From: JAJPXC01 sp964520525
GTDB lineage: Bacteria > Bacteroidota > Bacteroidia > Bacteroidales > Muribaculaceae
Length of the DNA stretch: 47,825 nt
Assembly (NCBI GenBank): GCA_964520525.1
Contig: CAZFNR010000010.1
Span: 1-47,825 of the forward strand
Direction: 5' to 3'
Part shown: piece after piece, positions 31,497-40,639 of the stretch
How positions within the stretch are numbered: position 1 is the stretch's first letter
How the letters are laid out: each line of letters starts with the position of its first letter
Program-made: the position numbers and the translations under genes
The notes under the pieces: generated by a model
What the model was told of the DNA's origin: nothing
The model's input: the letters and a program-made list of their open reading frames with translations, nothing else
The model's database searches: none

Positions 31497-33244
31497 TTGT
31501 AGAAGAAAGTTTTGTGTTTCACTTTGCGGGCGAGCAACTCGTTTTTGGGGTCGAGTTTCAACGCCTTTTTCCAAAAATCGAGGGCTTCGTCGGGATGTCC
31601 GTCCATGAAGTATATGTCGCCGGCATGGTGCAGAATCTCGGCTGATAACTCAGGTTCGTTTGCCATCGCCGCGTCAATGTATTGGCGGGCCATGGCGTAG
31701 TCTCCCTTTTTGAAGAAAACCCAGGCGTAAGTGTCGAGCGATGTGGAATTTTGCGGATTGTCGCGCACGGTGATTGCGCTGAGTTGCTCGGCGCGGTCGA
31801 GGTCTCGTCCCTCGCAGGCCAGGAAATAGGCGCAATTGTTCATGGCGAGCATATTGCCGGGGTCGAGATTGATGGCCCGGTCGTAGTAGACAAACGCACT
31901 GTCTTTTTTCTCAATTTTATAGTAGGAGTCGCCTATGGCGCCGAGTATTTTTGAGCGCAGCACATTGTCGGTGGTATCGGCTAAGGAATAGGCTTTGTTG
32001 AAATAAACCAGAGCCTTGTCCTGGTTATCAGTCATCGAGTATCCCGTCGCTGTAATCATGTGGAGCAGGGGGCTGTCGGGGTGGTATTGGAGCGCGCGCT
32101 CCCCCTCCTGTGTCGCTCGGATGTAATCGTCGGCCTGCATATATAGGCTCACCACCGCGCTCCATCGCTCTTGGCTTGAGGGGTCTATGTCGAGGGCGTA
32201 GCTTGTCTGTTCGGCGGCACCCCGATAGTTGTCGATAGCTATCAGGTAGGCTGTGTAAAGGTCTCTGACATCAACCTCATGGGGGTTCTGTTCGATGAGT
32301 ACGGAAAACAGGTCGTTGATGCGCGGCTGCTGTAGGGTGTCGGCATACAATTCCTGAATGTAGCCTTTAAACATCGACAGTTTCGTGTTGAGGTCGAGGT
32401 TGTCTTGCCGCAACGCCCTGAACATTTCGCGGTCGAAAGCGGCGCTGTCGCCCATGGATCGGTATAGGTTGGCTCGTTGGAAGTAGGCCCGTCCGTTGGT
32501 GGAGTCGAGTTCGCAAGCGCGGTTGAGGTAGTGCAGGGCCGAATCGGTGCGGCCCATGGCTGCGAACAGTTCTCCGGCGTAGATGTTGTAGTCAGATGAT
32601 TTCGGTGACGAAGCGAGTAGTCCGTTTAGTTCGCGTCGCATCGCCGCTGTGTCGCCGAGCGCGTAGTAGGCTCGTATCTTCCTTGAAGCCAACCCGACAT
32701 CGGTTCCTTCGGCGTCTTCGAGGCGGTCGTAGACGGCTACTGCTTTTCGTAAGCTGGCTGTGTCGCCCGTGGCGGTAAGAGCCTCGGCGAGTTTAAACGA
32801 TATTTCAGGCTTGTTTGGGAACAGGGAGTCGAGAGTGGTCCAAACTCTGACGGCCTCGTCGCGCAGTCGCAGGCGGTCGTTTACCGAGCCGTAAAACACC
32901 GCGCTGTAGTAGTCGTCGGGGTGTGTGTTGAAATGCGCTGCCATCAAGTCGTATCCCTCACGGAACATATCGGAGTCGTTTTCGGCGGTCATCATGATGA
33001 TATAGCCGAGGTCGTGACCGACCGCAGTCTGAGTGGTGTCGAGCCTATAGGCCCGGTTGAGCAGTTCGTAGTAGGCGGCGTTGTTTTCGAGAGCGTTTTG
33101 TCGTTGCGCCTCCATGAATATGTAGTCGGCTCGGCGCGCTTGTTCGCCGTCTTGCCATTTGCTGCGTCCTGAAGCCGCGAAGCAGATTATCAAACCTGCG
33201 GCGATGAGGCTCAGAGAGATTAGCTGACGTGATATCGGTCTCAC
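31493..33244 (-). CDS. Tetratricopeptide repeat protein with N-terminal membrane anchor
   Basis: A 583-residue protein with an N-terminal hydrophobic segment (about 8-24) and at least a dozen TPR repeats through to the C-terminus (for example GRTDSALHYLNRACELDSTNGRAYFQRANLY and PDEALDFWKKALKLDPKNELLA). It is probably exported, acting as a periplasmic or membrane scaffold. It lies 15 nt after dut and overlaps the DUF4292 lipoprotein by 4 bp. This gene order is typical for Bacteroidales, suggesting an envelope assembly role shared with the lipoprotein; the partner is unknown. Confidence 0.9.
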   Translation of the reverse strand: MRPISRQLISLSLIAAGLIICFAASGRSKWQDGEQARRADYIFMEAQRQNALENNAAYYELLNRAYRLDTTQTAVGHDLGYIIMMTAENDSDMFREGYDLMAAHFNTHPDDYYSAVFYGSVNDRLRLRDEAVRVWTTLDSLFPNKPEISFKLAEALTATGDTASLRKAVAVYDRLEDAEGTDVGLASRKIRAYYALGDTAAMRRELNGLLASSPKSSDYNIYAGELFAAMGRTDSALHYLNRACELDSTNGRAYFQRANLYRSMGDSAAFDREMFRALRQDNLDLNTKLSMFKGYIQELYADTLQQPRINDLFSVLIEQNPHEVDVRDLYTAYLIAIDNYRGAAEQTSYALDIDPSSQERWSAVVSLYMQADDYIRATQEGERALQYHPDSPLLHMITATGYSMTDNQDKALVYFNKAYSLADTTDNVLRSKILGAIGDSYYKIEKKDSAFVYYDRAINLDPGNMLAMNNCAYFLACEGRDLDRAEQLSAITVRDNPQNSTSLDTYAWVFFKKGDYAMARQYIDAAMANEPELSAEILHHAGDIYFMDGHPDEALDFWKKALKLDPKNELLARKVKHKTFFYK

Positions 33245-33259
33245 TGTGAAAAATATGTG

Positions 33260-33703
33260 TTAGTTTAGCCCCGTGTGGCCGAATCCGCCTTGACCGCGCT
33301 TTGTTTCGTCGATTTTCTCGACCGGTTCCCATTCGACATGGGTGTAGTTGGCAATCACCATTTGACAGATGCGTTCGCCGTCGTTGATTACGAACGGTTC
33401 TTGCGAGAGGTTGATTAGGATGACTTTTATCTCGCCGCGGTAGTCGGCGTCGATAGTGCCGGGCGAATTGGCGACGGTGATTCCGTGTTTTAGCGCGAGT
33501 CCGCTACGAGGGCGAATCTGACATTCGTGACCTTGAGGCAGTTGCATATACAGTCCGGTTGGGACGAGTACGCGTTGCATTGGCTGCAACACGATGGGTT
33601 GGTCTATGCAGGCTCTGACATCCATACCGGCTGACGACGGTGTCTCATAGGCGGGTAGTTGGTGATGTGAGCGGTTTATAATCTTAACTTTGACGCGTTC
33701 CAT
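33260..33703 (-). CDS. dut: Deoxyuridine 5'-triphosphate nucleotidohydrolase
   Basis: Trimeric dUTPase (147 residues) that converts dUTP to dUMP and pyrophosphate, keeping uracil out of DNA. All five motifs are seen in order: AGMDVRACI, PRSGLALKHGI, GTIDADYRGEIKV, GERICQMVI and the C-terminal RGQGGFGHTG. The start at 33703 (MERVKVKIINRSHHQLPAYE) suits the family; a longer frame from 33772 adds 23 unlikely residues. It heads the leftward operon of envelope genes. No good promoter consensus is seen, only a near match TATTTTCG about 40 nt upstream. Confidence 0.96.
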   Translation of the reverse strand: MERVKVKIINRSHHQLPAYETPSSAGMDVRACIDQPIVLQPMQRVLVPTGLYMQLPQGHECQIRPRSGLALKHGITVANSPGTIDADYRGEIKVILINLSQEPFVINDGERICQMVIANYTHVEWEPVEKIDETKRGQGGFGHTGLN

Positions 33704-33939
33704 ATTTGATGTGTAGTTGTCGGAAAAGTATATATTATGCGAAAATAACGAAAATCTGCGAACTGACGGCAATTAATCGGTGAATTTAGGTTGTCGAAAG
33801 AGTTTTGCCGTTTCACGGTATAGTAAGAACGCTTTAATTGACAGTATGTTACGCAGATGAGTCTAAATTGAGTGAAAATAATTTAAAATAGTGTGTAACG
33901 TATGAGGCAGTCGGAGCGTCTGTTTGGGTGAAATATTCA

Positions 33940-36399
33940 ATGGCAGATGCGATGCAAAAGATGATGACATTTTTCGGCATAGCTGTTCTGGCGGTGCTTG
34001 AGATGGCGGCTCAATATAAAGTTAAAGGGTCGGTGACCGATGTTGACGGCGAGACGGTGCCTTATGCGACAATCAGGGTCTATGCGGCGGCAGATAGCGT
34101 GAAGCCAAAGGCGGTTTGCGCGGCCGATGATAATGGAAATTTTGGATTGAACCTCGGCGCGGAGGGGGATTACTGTGCAAGAGTGACCTCGGTGGGCTAC
34201 TCAGAGGTGAGCCGATGGTTTGTCTTGACCCGGCAGTCGCCAACTGCCGATTTGGCAACTATAGCTTTGTCGCCGATGTCGACTGAACTTGGCGAGATTA
34301 CAGTGATAGCCCAACGCCCCTTGGTGGTCAAGGAGATAGATAGGTTAGGGTATGACGTGCAGGCCGACGAAGACTCGCGCACGGCGACTGTGCAGGATAT
34401 ACTGCGCAAGGTGCCGATGGTCACGGTTGAGGCCGACGGCACAATCAAAGTCAAGGGCTCGTCAGATTTCAAAATATACCGTAACGGTCGACCTAACAAT
34501 GCGTTCACGAAAAATGCGAAGGATGTTTTCACTGCCATACCAGCCTCAATGATAAAGAAAATTGAGGTGATAACCGACCCCGGCGCGCGGGAGGACGCGG
34601 AGGGCGTTGGTGCCATTCTCAATATAATCACCCTCGAAAGCACGGCGATAAAAGGTGTGACAGGGACGGCGTCGGTCGCTTTCGAATCCCGCGATTACTT
34701 TGTCCCCAAACCGAGTCTCTATCTGATGACGCAGATTGACAAGGTAACGATGTCGGCTTATGCGGGTATATATCATATGTGCCGGCGCAACACCCTGAAT
34801 CGGTCGGTAAAAGATTACACTTTTGAAGGCACGGGTGACCGTCTCATAACGCAACAGGAATCGTATAACCCCGGCAACTCCATGTGGTGGGGGCTTGAGG
34901 GAAGCTGGGAGCTTGACTCGCTCAATTTATTCACGATGGAATTAGAGGGTAGCGGCTTTGATGTCAAATGGATAGATGATGCGAGCAGGGCGATGATTTC
35001 GCCCGACGGGTCGCTGGTGTATAGCTACGATAGCCACACGCGCTATCCGAAATACGGGTATATGGATCTTGGTGTCGGTGTCAACTATCAACGTTCGACT
35101 CGTCTCAAGGGTGAGACCGTGACTGTCTCATACCAATTCTCACACACTGACGAGCAGGTGAGAGGAACCGCGACTTACGACAACGCCGTGAACCTTCCGG
35201 TGGAGTATACGGGCATCGACTGTGACCGTCGTAGTGATTTTGCCGAACACACAGTGCAGATTGACTGGGCGCGGCCTCTCGGAGCGCATCAGAAACTCGA
35301 CACCGGGGGAAAATACATATTCAGGCGCAATCATGCCCGTAACCGCATGGATTATATCGGTGCCGGGGAGGATTATACTGATTTTATTCACGATACGCAG
35401 GTCGCCGCACTGTTTGCCGACTACCGCATCACGCTCGGGCGTTTCACTCTTCGCGGAGGATTGCGGTATGAGTATTCGCATTTGTCGGGACGTTACCGAA
35501 GCAACGACACCCCGGGATTTGGCACGAACCTTAACGATTGGGTGCCAAATGCGGCGGTCGCATATGCTGTAAATGATGCAAATTCGTTGAAAATCAGCTT
35601 CTCCCGCCGCATAAACCGCCCCGGAATAAGGTATCTCAGCCCGGCGGTGGAGGAGTCGCCGACCTCTGTGTCGACAGGTAATCCCGAGCTTGAAAGCTCC
35701 CGTTACAACGAATTGAACTTCAATTATGGACTCACAGCCCAAAAATTCAATGTCGATTTCACCGCGGGCTACAGTTTCACCGACGATGCTATAATCTCGA
35801 TGCAGCGGGCTGTTGACAACGTGCTTTACTCGACATACGCCAATGCGGGCCACAACAAGTGTTTCAGCTTGTCGCTCTATTGCCAGTGGTCGTTAACTGA
35901 CAAGACGCAGTGGATGTTTAACGGCGCGGCTTATTACGACGACTTTGCCAACCCTGACGCTTTGCCGGGCGTGACGTTGAAAAACCACGGTTGGACCGGC
36001 AACCTCTACACAAAACTCACCCAGCGTCTGCCATGGAAGCTGCGAGGCTCTGTCTTGTTGAGCTACTGGAGCGGATGGATAAACGGCGTTTATAGCGAGA
36101 TGCGTCGCAGTGGCGCCGACGCGTGGGACCACGCTCTGTGGATTGAGCGCAGTTTCCTGAAGGATGACCGCTTGACGGTCATGTTACATGCCAGAAACCC
36201 ATTCGGCCCGTACTCGTGGGACGGCACCATCATGTCGCTCAATAATTCGATGATTGGAGAGTGTGTGACCGAGAACCTATACAACAGTAGTTTCAGCGTC
36301 ACGGTGTCGTATCGCTTCGGTTCGCTCAATACTTCGGTTAAAAAGACATCACGCACTATATCAAACGATGACCTCGTGGGTGGCAAAACGACAAAATGA
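33940..36399 (+). CDS. Outer-membrane beta-barrel receptor with carboxypeptidase-like domain
   Basis: A protein of about 819 residues in the outer membrane beta-barrel family (OMP_b-brl_3), related to TonB-dependent receptors. After a signal peptide (ending EMAAQ) comes a carboxypeptidase-D regulatory-like Ig domain (YKVKGSVTDVDGETVPYATI), a plug-like domain (residues about 120-230; TVQDILRKVPMVTVEADGTI) and a barrel of alternating strands to the end. There is no SusD partner and no TonB box that I can identify. Substrate unknown. The start is uncertain: an in-frame GTG at 33928 and ATGs at 33940 and 33952 are possible; I chose 33940. Confidence 0.88.
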   Translation: MADAMQKMMTFFGIAVLAVLEMAAQYKVKGSVTDVDGETVPYATIRVYAAADSVKPKAVCAADDNGNFGLNLGAEGDYCARVTSVGYSEVSRWFVLTRQSPTADLATIALSPMSTELGEITVIAQRPLVVKEIDRLGYDVQADEDSRTATVQDILRKVPMVTVEADGTIKVKGSSDFKIYRNGRPNNAFTKNAKDVFTAIPASMIKKIEVITDPGAREDAEGVGAILNIITLESTAIKGVTGTASVAFESRDYFVPKPSLYLMTQIDKVTMSAYAGIYHMCRRNTLNRSVKDYTFEGTGDRLITQQESYNPGNSMWWGLEGSWELDSLNLFTMELEGSGFDVKWIDDASRAMISPDGSLVYSYDSHTRYPKYGYMDLGVGVNYQRSTRLKGETVTVSYQFSHTDEQVRGTATYDNAVNLPVEYTGIDCDRRSDFAEHTVQIDWARPLGAHQKLDTGGKYIFRRNHARNRMDYIGAGEDYTDFIHDTQVAALFADYRITLGRFTLRGGLRYEYSHLSGRYRSNDTPGFGTNLNDWVPNAAVAYAVNDANSLKISFSRRINRPGIRYLSPAVEESPTSVSTGNPELESSRYNELNFNYGLTAQKFNVDFTAGYSFTDDAIISMQRAVDNVLYSTYANAGHNKCFSLSLYCQWSLTDKTQWMFNGAAYYDDFANPDALPGVTLKNHGWTGNLYTKLTQRLPWKLRGSVLLSYWSGWINGVYSEMRRSGADAWDHALWIERSFLKDDRLTVMLHARNPFGPYSWDGTIMSLNNSMIGECVTENLYNSSFSVTVSYRFGSLNTSVKKTSRTISNDDLVGGKTTK

Positions 36400-36472
36400 C
36401 AGTTTAGTCCAATCAGTGCCGCGCCGGAGTTTGCGTCGTGATTACCGTTGATATAGGTGCTGTCGTCGTCGG

Positions 36473-37420
36473 TCAGAGCGGATATTCCTCGAAGGCGTAA
36501 AGCGGTGTGGAGAGGTAACGCTCGCCGGTGTCGGGGAGCAGTGCGACGATGGTTTTCCCGGCATTTTCATCTTTGCGGGCTATGGTGAGTGCGGCGTGCA
36601 TTGCCGCTCCGGCTGAGATGCCCACAAGCAGTCCCTCTTCGCGCGCAAGCATCCGCGAAGCCGCTATCGCCTCGTCGTCGGCCACGGTGACGATACTGTC
36701 AACTACCGACGGATTGAAATTGCGGGGTATGAATCCGGCTCCAATGCCTTGTAGCTTGTGGGGTCCCGCATTGCCGCCTGACAGCACGGGCGACCCCGAC
36801 GGTTCCACACCGATGGCTTTTATGCCCGGATTGTGGCGTTTCAGTCCGCTGGCGGTGCCGCTGAGAGTCCCGCCTGTTCCCACGCCGGCGACGAAGTAGT
36901 CGATTTCCCCGTCGGTGTCGCGCCATATCTCCTCGGCTGTCGTGTGTAAATGCGCCTCGGGGTTGGCGGGGTTCTCAAACTGTTGGGGAATAATCGCCCC
37001 CTCATATTGCGCTTTCAGCTCCTCGGCCTTGCGTATGGCACCCGCCATCCCCTCGGCCCCCGGGGTCAGAATCAAGGTCGCGCCATAAGCCTTCAGCAGG
37101 CGCTGCCGCTCCACGCTCATCGTCTCGGGCATAGTCAAAATCACCTTATAGCCCTTAACCGCCGCCACCCAAGCCAGCCCCACGCCAGTGTTTCCGCTGG
37201 TAGGCTCGATAATAAGTCCGCCGGGTTTCAGAGAGCCGTCGGCCTCTGCCGCTTTAATCATTGCGAGGGCCACGCGGTCTTTGACGCTTCCGCCGGGGTT
37301 GAAGTACTCGATTTTGACAATCAGTCGGCTTTTCAAATGATGCTTTTTTTCGATGTTGGTCAGTTCGAGCAGTGGGGTATTACCTATTAATTCTGTTAGA
37401 CTTTTTTTGATTTGTGCCAT
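36473..37420 (-). CDS. cysK: Cysteine synthase A (O-acetylserine sulfhydrylase)
   Basis: PLP-dependent enzyme (315 residues) that makes cysteine from O-acetylserine and sulfide. The PLP lysine is K47 in NPGGSVKDR, the phosphate/substrate loop TSGNTG is at 74-79, and GTGGTLSGT and VEPSGSPVLSGG follow as in CysK. Complete. It is divergent from korA; the two promoters are separated by about 55 nt and share a perfect palindrome over their -33 elements, suggesting common control. Confidence 0.97.
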   Translation of the reverse strand: MAQIKKSLTELIGNTPLLELTNIEKKHHLKSRLIVKIEYFNPGGSVKDRVALAMIKAAEADGSLKPGGLIIEPTSGNTGVGLAWVAAVKGYKVILTMPETMSVERQRLLKAYGATLILTPGAEGMAGAIRKAEELKAQYEGAIIPQQFENPANPEAHLHTTAEEIWRDTDGEIDYFVAGVGTGGTLSGTASGLKRHNPGIKAIGVEPSGSPVLSGGNAGPHKLQGIGAGFIPRNFNPSVVDSIVTVADDEAIAASRMLAREEGLLVGISAGAAMHAALTIARKDENAGKTIVALLPDTGERYLSTPLYAFEEYPL

Positions 37421-37442
37421 TTTTCGTTATGTTTTATTGTTA

Positions 37443-37473
37443 CAAAGGTAGTCAAGAGTTATAGTTTTTGCAA
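37443..37473 (-). promoter_or_regulatory. Promoter of cysK
   Basis: Minus strand TTG (37471-37473), 20-nt spacer, TACCTTTG (37443-37450), 23 nt before the cysK start. The -33 element touches the palindrome at 37473-37490. Confidence 0.85.
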
Positions 37474-37490
37474 TACCGCAGTTGCGGTAT
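37473..37490. promoter_or_regulatory. Palindromic operator candidate shared by cysK and korAB
   Basis: ATACCGCAGTTGCGGTAT is a perfect inverted repeat with 8-bp arms and a 2-nt centre. It covers the -33 TTG of the rightward korA promoter (37482-37484) and borders that of the leftward cysK promoter (37471-37473). The position is ideal for repressing both. The ATACC...GGTAT half-sites recall operators of the Rrf2 family (IscR/CymR type), which sense Fe-S or cysteine status, but that identification is inference. Confidence 0.6.
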
Positions 37491-37512
37491 CTCTCAAAGA
37501 TTTGTACATTTG
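37482..37512 (+). promoter_or_regulatory. Promoter P1 of korAB
   Basis: TTG (37482-37484), 20-nt spacer, TACATTTG (37505-37512). The -33 element lies inside the palindrome. It would give a leader of about 120 nt. Confidence 0.7.
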
Positions 37513-37553
37513 CCCCCGCTTAGATACACTCGCTTGGCAAAACTCAAATAAAT

Positions 37554-37585
37554 TTGGCTTTGCGCTTGACTTATTCGTATCTTTG
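37554..37585 (+). promoter_or_regulatory. Promoter P2 of korAB
   Basis: TTG (37554-37556), 21-nt spacer, TATCTTTG (37578-37585), closer to korA and outside the palindrome, so it may give regulator-independent expression. Confidence 0.7.
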
Positions 37586-37637
37586 CGATTAGAAATAAGC
37601 AAATCATTAACATATATTAATAATCTCTAATATCACA

Positions 37638-39488
37638 ATGGAAGAGAAAACCAACGTTAAATCGCTCGACAAGGTTGTCGTGAGATTTTCGGGTGACTCT
37701 GGCGACGGTATGCAGCTCGCCGGCAACATCTTTACGAATGTTTCGGCCGGCATGGGTAACCAGGTCTCAACTTTTCCCGACTATCCCGCTGAGATACGCG
37801 CCCCTCAAGGCTCGCTGAGCGGTGTTTCGGGGTTTCAGGTGAGTGTCGGAACGGGAGTCTATACCCCGGGTGACAAGTGTGACGTGCTGATTGCGATGAA
37901 CCCTGCGGCGTTGAAACAGAACGTGAAGTTTTTGCGCCCCGGCGGGGTAATCATCACCGATATAGACTCGTTCAAAGAGAGTGACCTCAAGAAAGCTCTT
38001 TTCACGACGCTCGACCCAATCAAGGAACTTGGCATAACCGCCCAGGTGGTAGAGGTGCCCGTGACGAGCCTTACGAAAGCCGCTTTGGCCGATTCGGGTC
38101 TCGACAACAAGTCGATGCTTAAATGCCGTAACATTTTCGCCCTCGGCTTGGTTTGCTGGTTGTTTGACCGCCCCATAGAAAGCGCTCTCCACCATCTTAA
38201 AAACAAGTTTGCCAAGAAACCGGCGATTTATGATGCTAACGCTCGCGTCATAGCGGCCGGCTACGATTACGGCTCCAATATACACGCCTCGGTGTCGACT
38301 TACCGTATCGAGACCGATGAGATTGTCCCGGGCGACTACACCGACATCAACGGCAACACCGCCACGGCCTGGGGCTTGATTATGGCTTCGGAGAAATCGG
38401 GACGACCGCTTTTTTTGGGGTCATATCCCATTACTCCCGCTACCGACATCCTGCATGAGTTGGCAAAGCGCAAAGACCTCGGTGTCCGCGCCTGCCAGAT
38501 GGAGGATGAGATTGCCGGTGTGTGCTCGGCGATAGGCGCGTCGTTTGCCGGCGACCTCGCTGTGACATCGACTTCGGGTCCCGGTCTCGCCTTGAAGGGT
38601 GAGGGTATCGGTCTGGCTGTGATGGCTGAGTTGCCGCTTGTAGTCATCGATGTGCAACGCGGAGGCCCCTCCACCGGACTCCCGACAAAGACCGAGCAGA
38701 CCGACTTGCTGCAAGCCCTATATGGCCGCAACGGTGAGTCGCCGTTGGCGGTTGTAGCACCCTGTTCGCCTACCGACTGCTTCACGATGGCTTTCGAGGC
38801 TTGCCGCATAGCAATCGAACACATGACTCCGGTGATTTTGCTGAGCGACGCGTTCATAGGTAACGGTTCGTCGGCATGGCGCATCCCCGATGCTGACGAA
38901 TATCCAGAAATAAAGCCCAACTATCTCCCTGCCGAGAAATGCGACGGCTCATGGAAACCTTATGAGCGCGACCCCCAGACACAGGTGCGCTACTGGGCAA
39001 TCCCCGGCACTCCCGGCGCTACTCACCGCATAGGCGGCCTTGAGAAAGACGCTGTCACCGGAGCAATCTCGACCGACCCTATCAATCATGAGAAGATGGT
39101 CAAGATACGCCGCGAGAAAATCGCCCGCATCGCCGACGACATCCCCGCGCTCGAGGTGCAGTGTGACCCCGAAGCCGACACCCTGCTCATAGGGTGGGGC
39201 GGCACCTACGGGCATCTCTACACAGCCGCCGGCGAACTCAATGCCGCCGGCCGTCCCGTGGCTTTCGCTCAGTTCCGCTATATCAACCCTCTCCCGGCCA
39301 ATACCGGCGAAGTGTTGCGCCGCTACCGCCGCGTGATAGTGGCAGAGCTTAACTGCGGACAATTTGCCGACTATCTGCAGGCAAAGTTCCCCGATGTGAA
39401 AATCGAGCGTGTCAACAAGATTCAAGGGCAACCATTCCTCGTCGGCGAGGTTGTGGACGCTGTAACCAAAATCATGGAGGAAAACTGA
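37638..39488 (+). CDS. korA: 2-oxoacid:ferredoxin oxidoreductase, fused gamma-alpha subunit (KorA-type)
   Basis: A 616-residue subunit that fuses the gamma domain (about 1-190; RFSGDSGDGMQLAGNIFT, then SGVSGFQVSVG) to the alpha pyrimidine-binding domain (about 215-450; GSYPITPATDILHELAKR, MEDEIAGVCSAIGASFAG, TSTSGPGLALKGEGIGLA) and the C-terminal transketolase-like domain (about 510-616; LIGWGGTYGHLYTAAGELNA). This layout is that of KorA of Bacteroidota and related bacteria, which with KorB reduces ferredoxin while decarboxylating 2-oxoglutarate (or another 2-oxoacid). The adjacent KorB begins 2 nt after its stop. The substrate assignment rests on family recognition. Confidence 0.94.
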   Translation: MEEKTNVKSLDKVVVRFSGDSGDGMQLAGNIFTNVSAGMGNQVSTFPDYPAEIRAPQGSLSGVSGFQVSVGTGVYTPGDKCDVLIAMNPAALKQNVKFLRPGGVIITDIDSFKESDLKKALFTTLDPIKELGITAQVVEVPVTSLTKAALADSGLDNKSMLKCRNIFALGLVCWLFDRPIESALHHLKNKFAKKPAIYDANARVIAAGYDYGSNIHASVSTYRIETDEIVPGDYTDINGNTATAWGLIMASEKSGRPLFLGSYPITPATDILHELAKRKDLGVRACQMEDEIAGVCSAIGASFAGDLAVTSTSGPGLALKGEGIGLAVMAELPLVVIDVQRGGPSTGLPTKTEQTDLLQALYGRNGESPLAVVAPCSPTDCFTMAFEACRIAIEHMTPVILLSDAFIGNGSSAWRIPDADEYPEIKPNYLPAEKCDGSWKPYERDPQTQVRYWAIPGTPGATHRIGGLEKDAVTGAISTDPINHEKMVKIRREKIARIADDIPALEVQCDPEADTLLIGWGGTYGHLYTAAGELNAAGRPVAFAQFRYINPLPANTGEVLRRYRRVIVAELNCGQFADYLQAKFPDVKIERVNKIQGQPFLVGEVVDAVTKIMEEN

Positions 39489-39489
39489 A

Positions 39490-40503
39490 ATGGAAGAAAC
39501 CCTTTATACCCCCGCCAATTTCAAAAATGACCAATCGGTGCGTTGGTGCGCCGGCTGCGGCGACCACGCTATCCTCAACACCCTGCACAAGGCTATGGCA
39601 GCGGTTGGAGTGCCGCCCCACATGACTGCGGTCATCTCAGGCATCGGTTGCTCGTCGCGACTGCCTTACTATATGAATACCTACGGGTTTCACACCATCC
39701 ACGGCCGTGCCGCCGCTATCGCAACCGGTTTCAAAGTGGCAAATCCAGAGATGACCGTGTGGCAGATTTCGGGCGACGGCGACGGATTGGCTATCGGCGG
39801 TAATCACTTTATCCATGCCGTGCGCCGCAATGTCGACATAAATATACTGTTGTTCAATAACAAAATCTACGGTCTGACAAAGGGGCAATATTCCCCAACG
39901 TCGGAGCGCGGTTTCGTGTCGAAGTCGTCACCCTATGGCACCACTGAGGACCCGTTTATTCCCGCCGAATTGGTGTTCGGCGCGCGAGGCAACTTCTTCG
40001 CCCGATCGATTGATGTGGAACTCGCCACTTCTCAGGAAGTTATGGTGGCAGCCGCCCGCCACAAGGGGACGTCGGTGGTTGAAATATTGCAAAATTGCAT
40101 GATTTTCAACAATGGCGTTCACAATGATATCGTTGACCGCGCATATCGCGCCGATCGCACAATCCACTTGCGCCACGGCGAGAAGATGCTTTTCGGCAAG
40201 GATGGCAACCGCGGCTTGGTTCAGGACGGTTTCCTGCTGAAAGCGGTCACTGTGGGTGAGGATGGTTACACCCTGGACGATGTTTTGGTCCATGATGCCC
40301 ACACTCCGAGCAATTTCCTCCATCAGCAGCTTGCCATGATGGATGGCCATGAACTGCCTCTCGCTATCGGTGTAATCCGCGATGTGGCTTCACCCGTATA
40401 CAACGAAGAGATAGACGCTCAGGTAGCCGCCGTCAAGTCAAAGAAAGGCTTTGGCAGCTTGCGCGACATGATTATGGCGGGCGACCACTGGCACGTCGAC
40501 TGA
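39490..40503 (+). CDS. korB: 2-oxoacid:ferredoxin oxidoreductase beta subunit (KorB-type)
   Basis: A 337-residue beta subunit that binds thiamine pyrophosphate and an Fe-S cluster. It starts with VRWCAGCGDHAILNTLHKAM, where the CxxC contributes to the cluster. SGIGCSSRLPYYMNTYGFHT is the next signature, and the TPP motif GDGDGLAIGGNHFIHAVRRN is followed by NNKIYGLTKGQYSPTS. Complete, and follows korA by 2 nt, so the two are translated together. It is probably an anaerobic 2-oxoglutarate or 2-oxoacid synthase subunit. Confidence 0.95.
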   Translation: MEETLYTPANFKNDQSVRWCAGCGDHAILNTLHKAMAAVGVPPHMTAVISGIGCSSRLPYYMNTYGFHTIHGRAAAIATGFKVANPEMTVWQISGDGDGLAIGGNHFIHAVRRNVDINILLFNNKIYGLTKGQYSPTSERGFVSKSSPYGTTEDPFIPAELVFGARGNFFARSIDVELATSQEVMVAAARHKGTSVVEILQNCMIFNNGVHNDIVDRAYRADRTIHLRHGEKMLFGKDGNRGLVQDGFLLKAVTVGEDGYTLDDVLVHDAHTPSNFLHQQLAMMDGHELPLAIGVIRDVASPVYNEEIDAQVAAVKSKKGFGSLRDMIMAGDHWHVD

Positions 40504-40531
40504 CAGCCGGCACCCTCCCGTCGATATAAAC

Positions 40532-40572
40532 CGACACCCCGCATCGGCTTTTGAGCCGATAGCGGGGTGTCG
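40532..40572. terminator. Strong bidirectional terminator between korB and metY
   Basis: An 11-bp perfect stem (CGACACCCCGC at 40532-40542, complement at 40562-40572), a small internal loop, then a 5-bp CGGCT/AGCCG stem with a 4-nt loop. It lies between the convergent genes korB (stop 40503) and metY (stop 40640). Confidence 0.85.
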
Positions 40573-40639
40573 CTTATCTGACAGCATATTATGTGTGGGT
40601 TTATGTCGCTGCAGCGGCAGTGATACGACTACAACGTCG

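Noticed and set aside
36400..36472. Possible terminator between the outer-membrane receptor and cysK
   Set aside because: The 73-nt gap shows no convincing hairpin.
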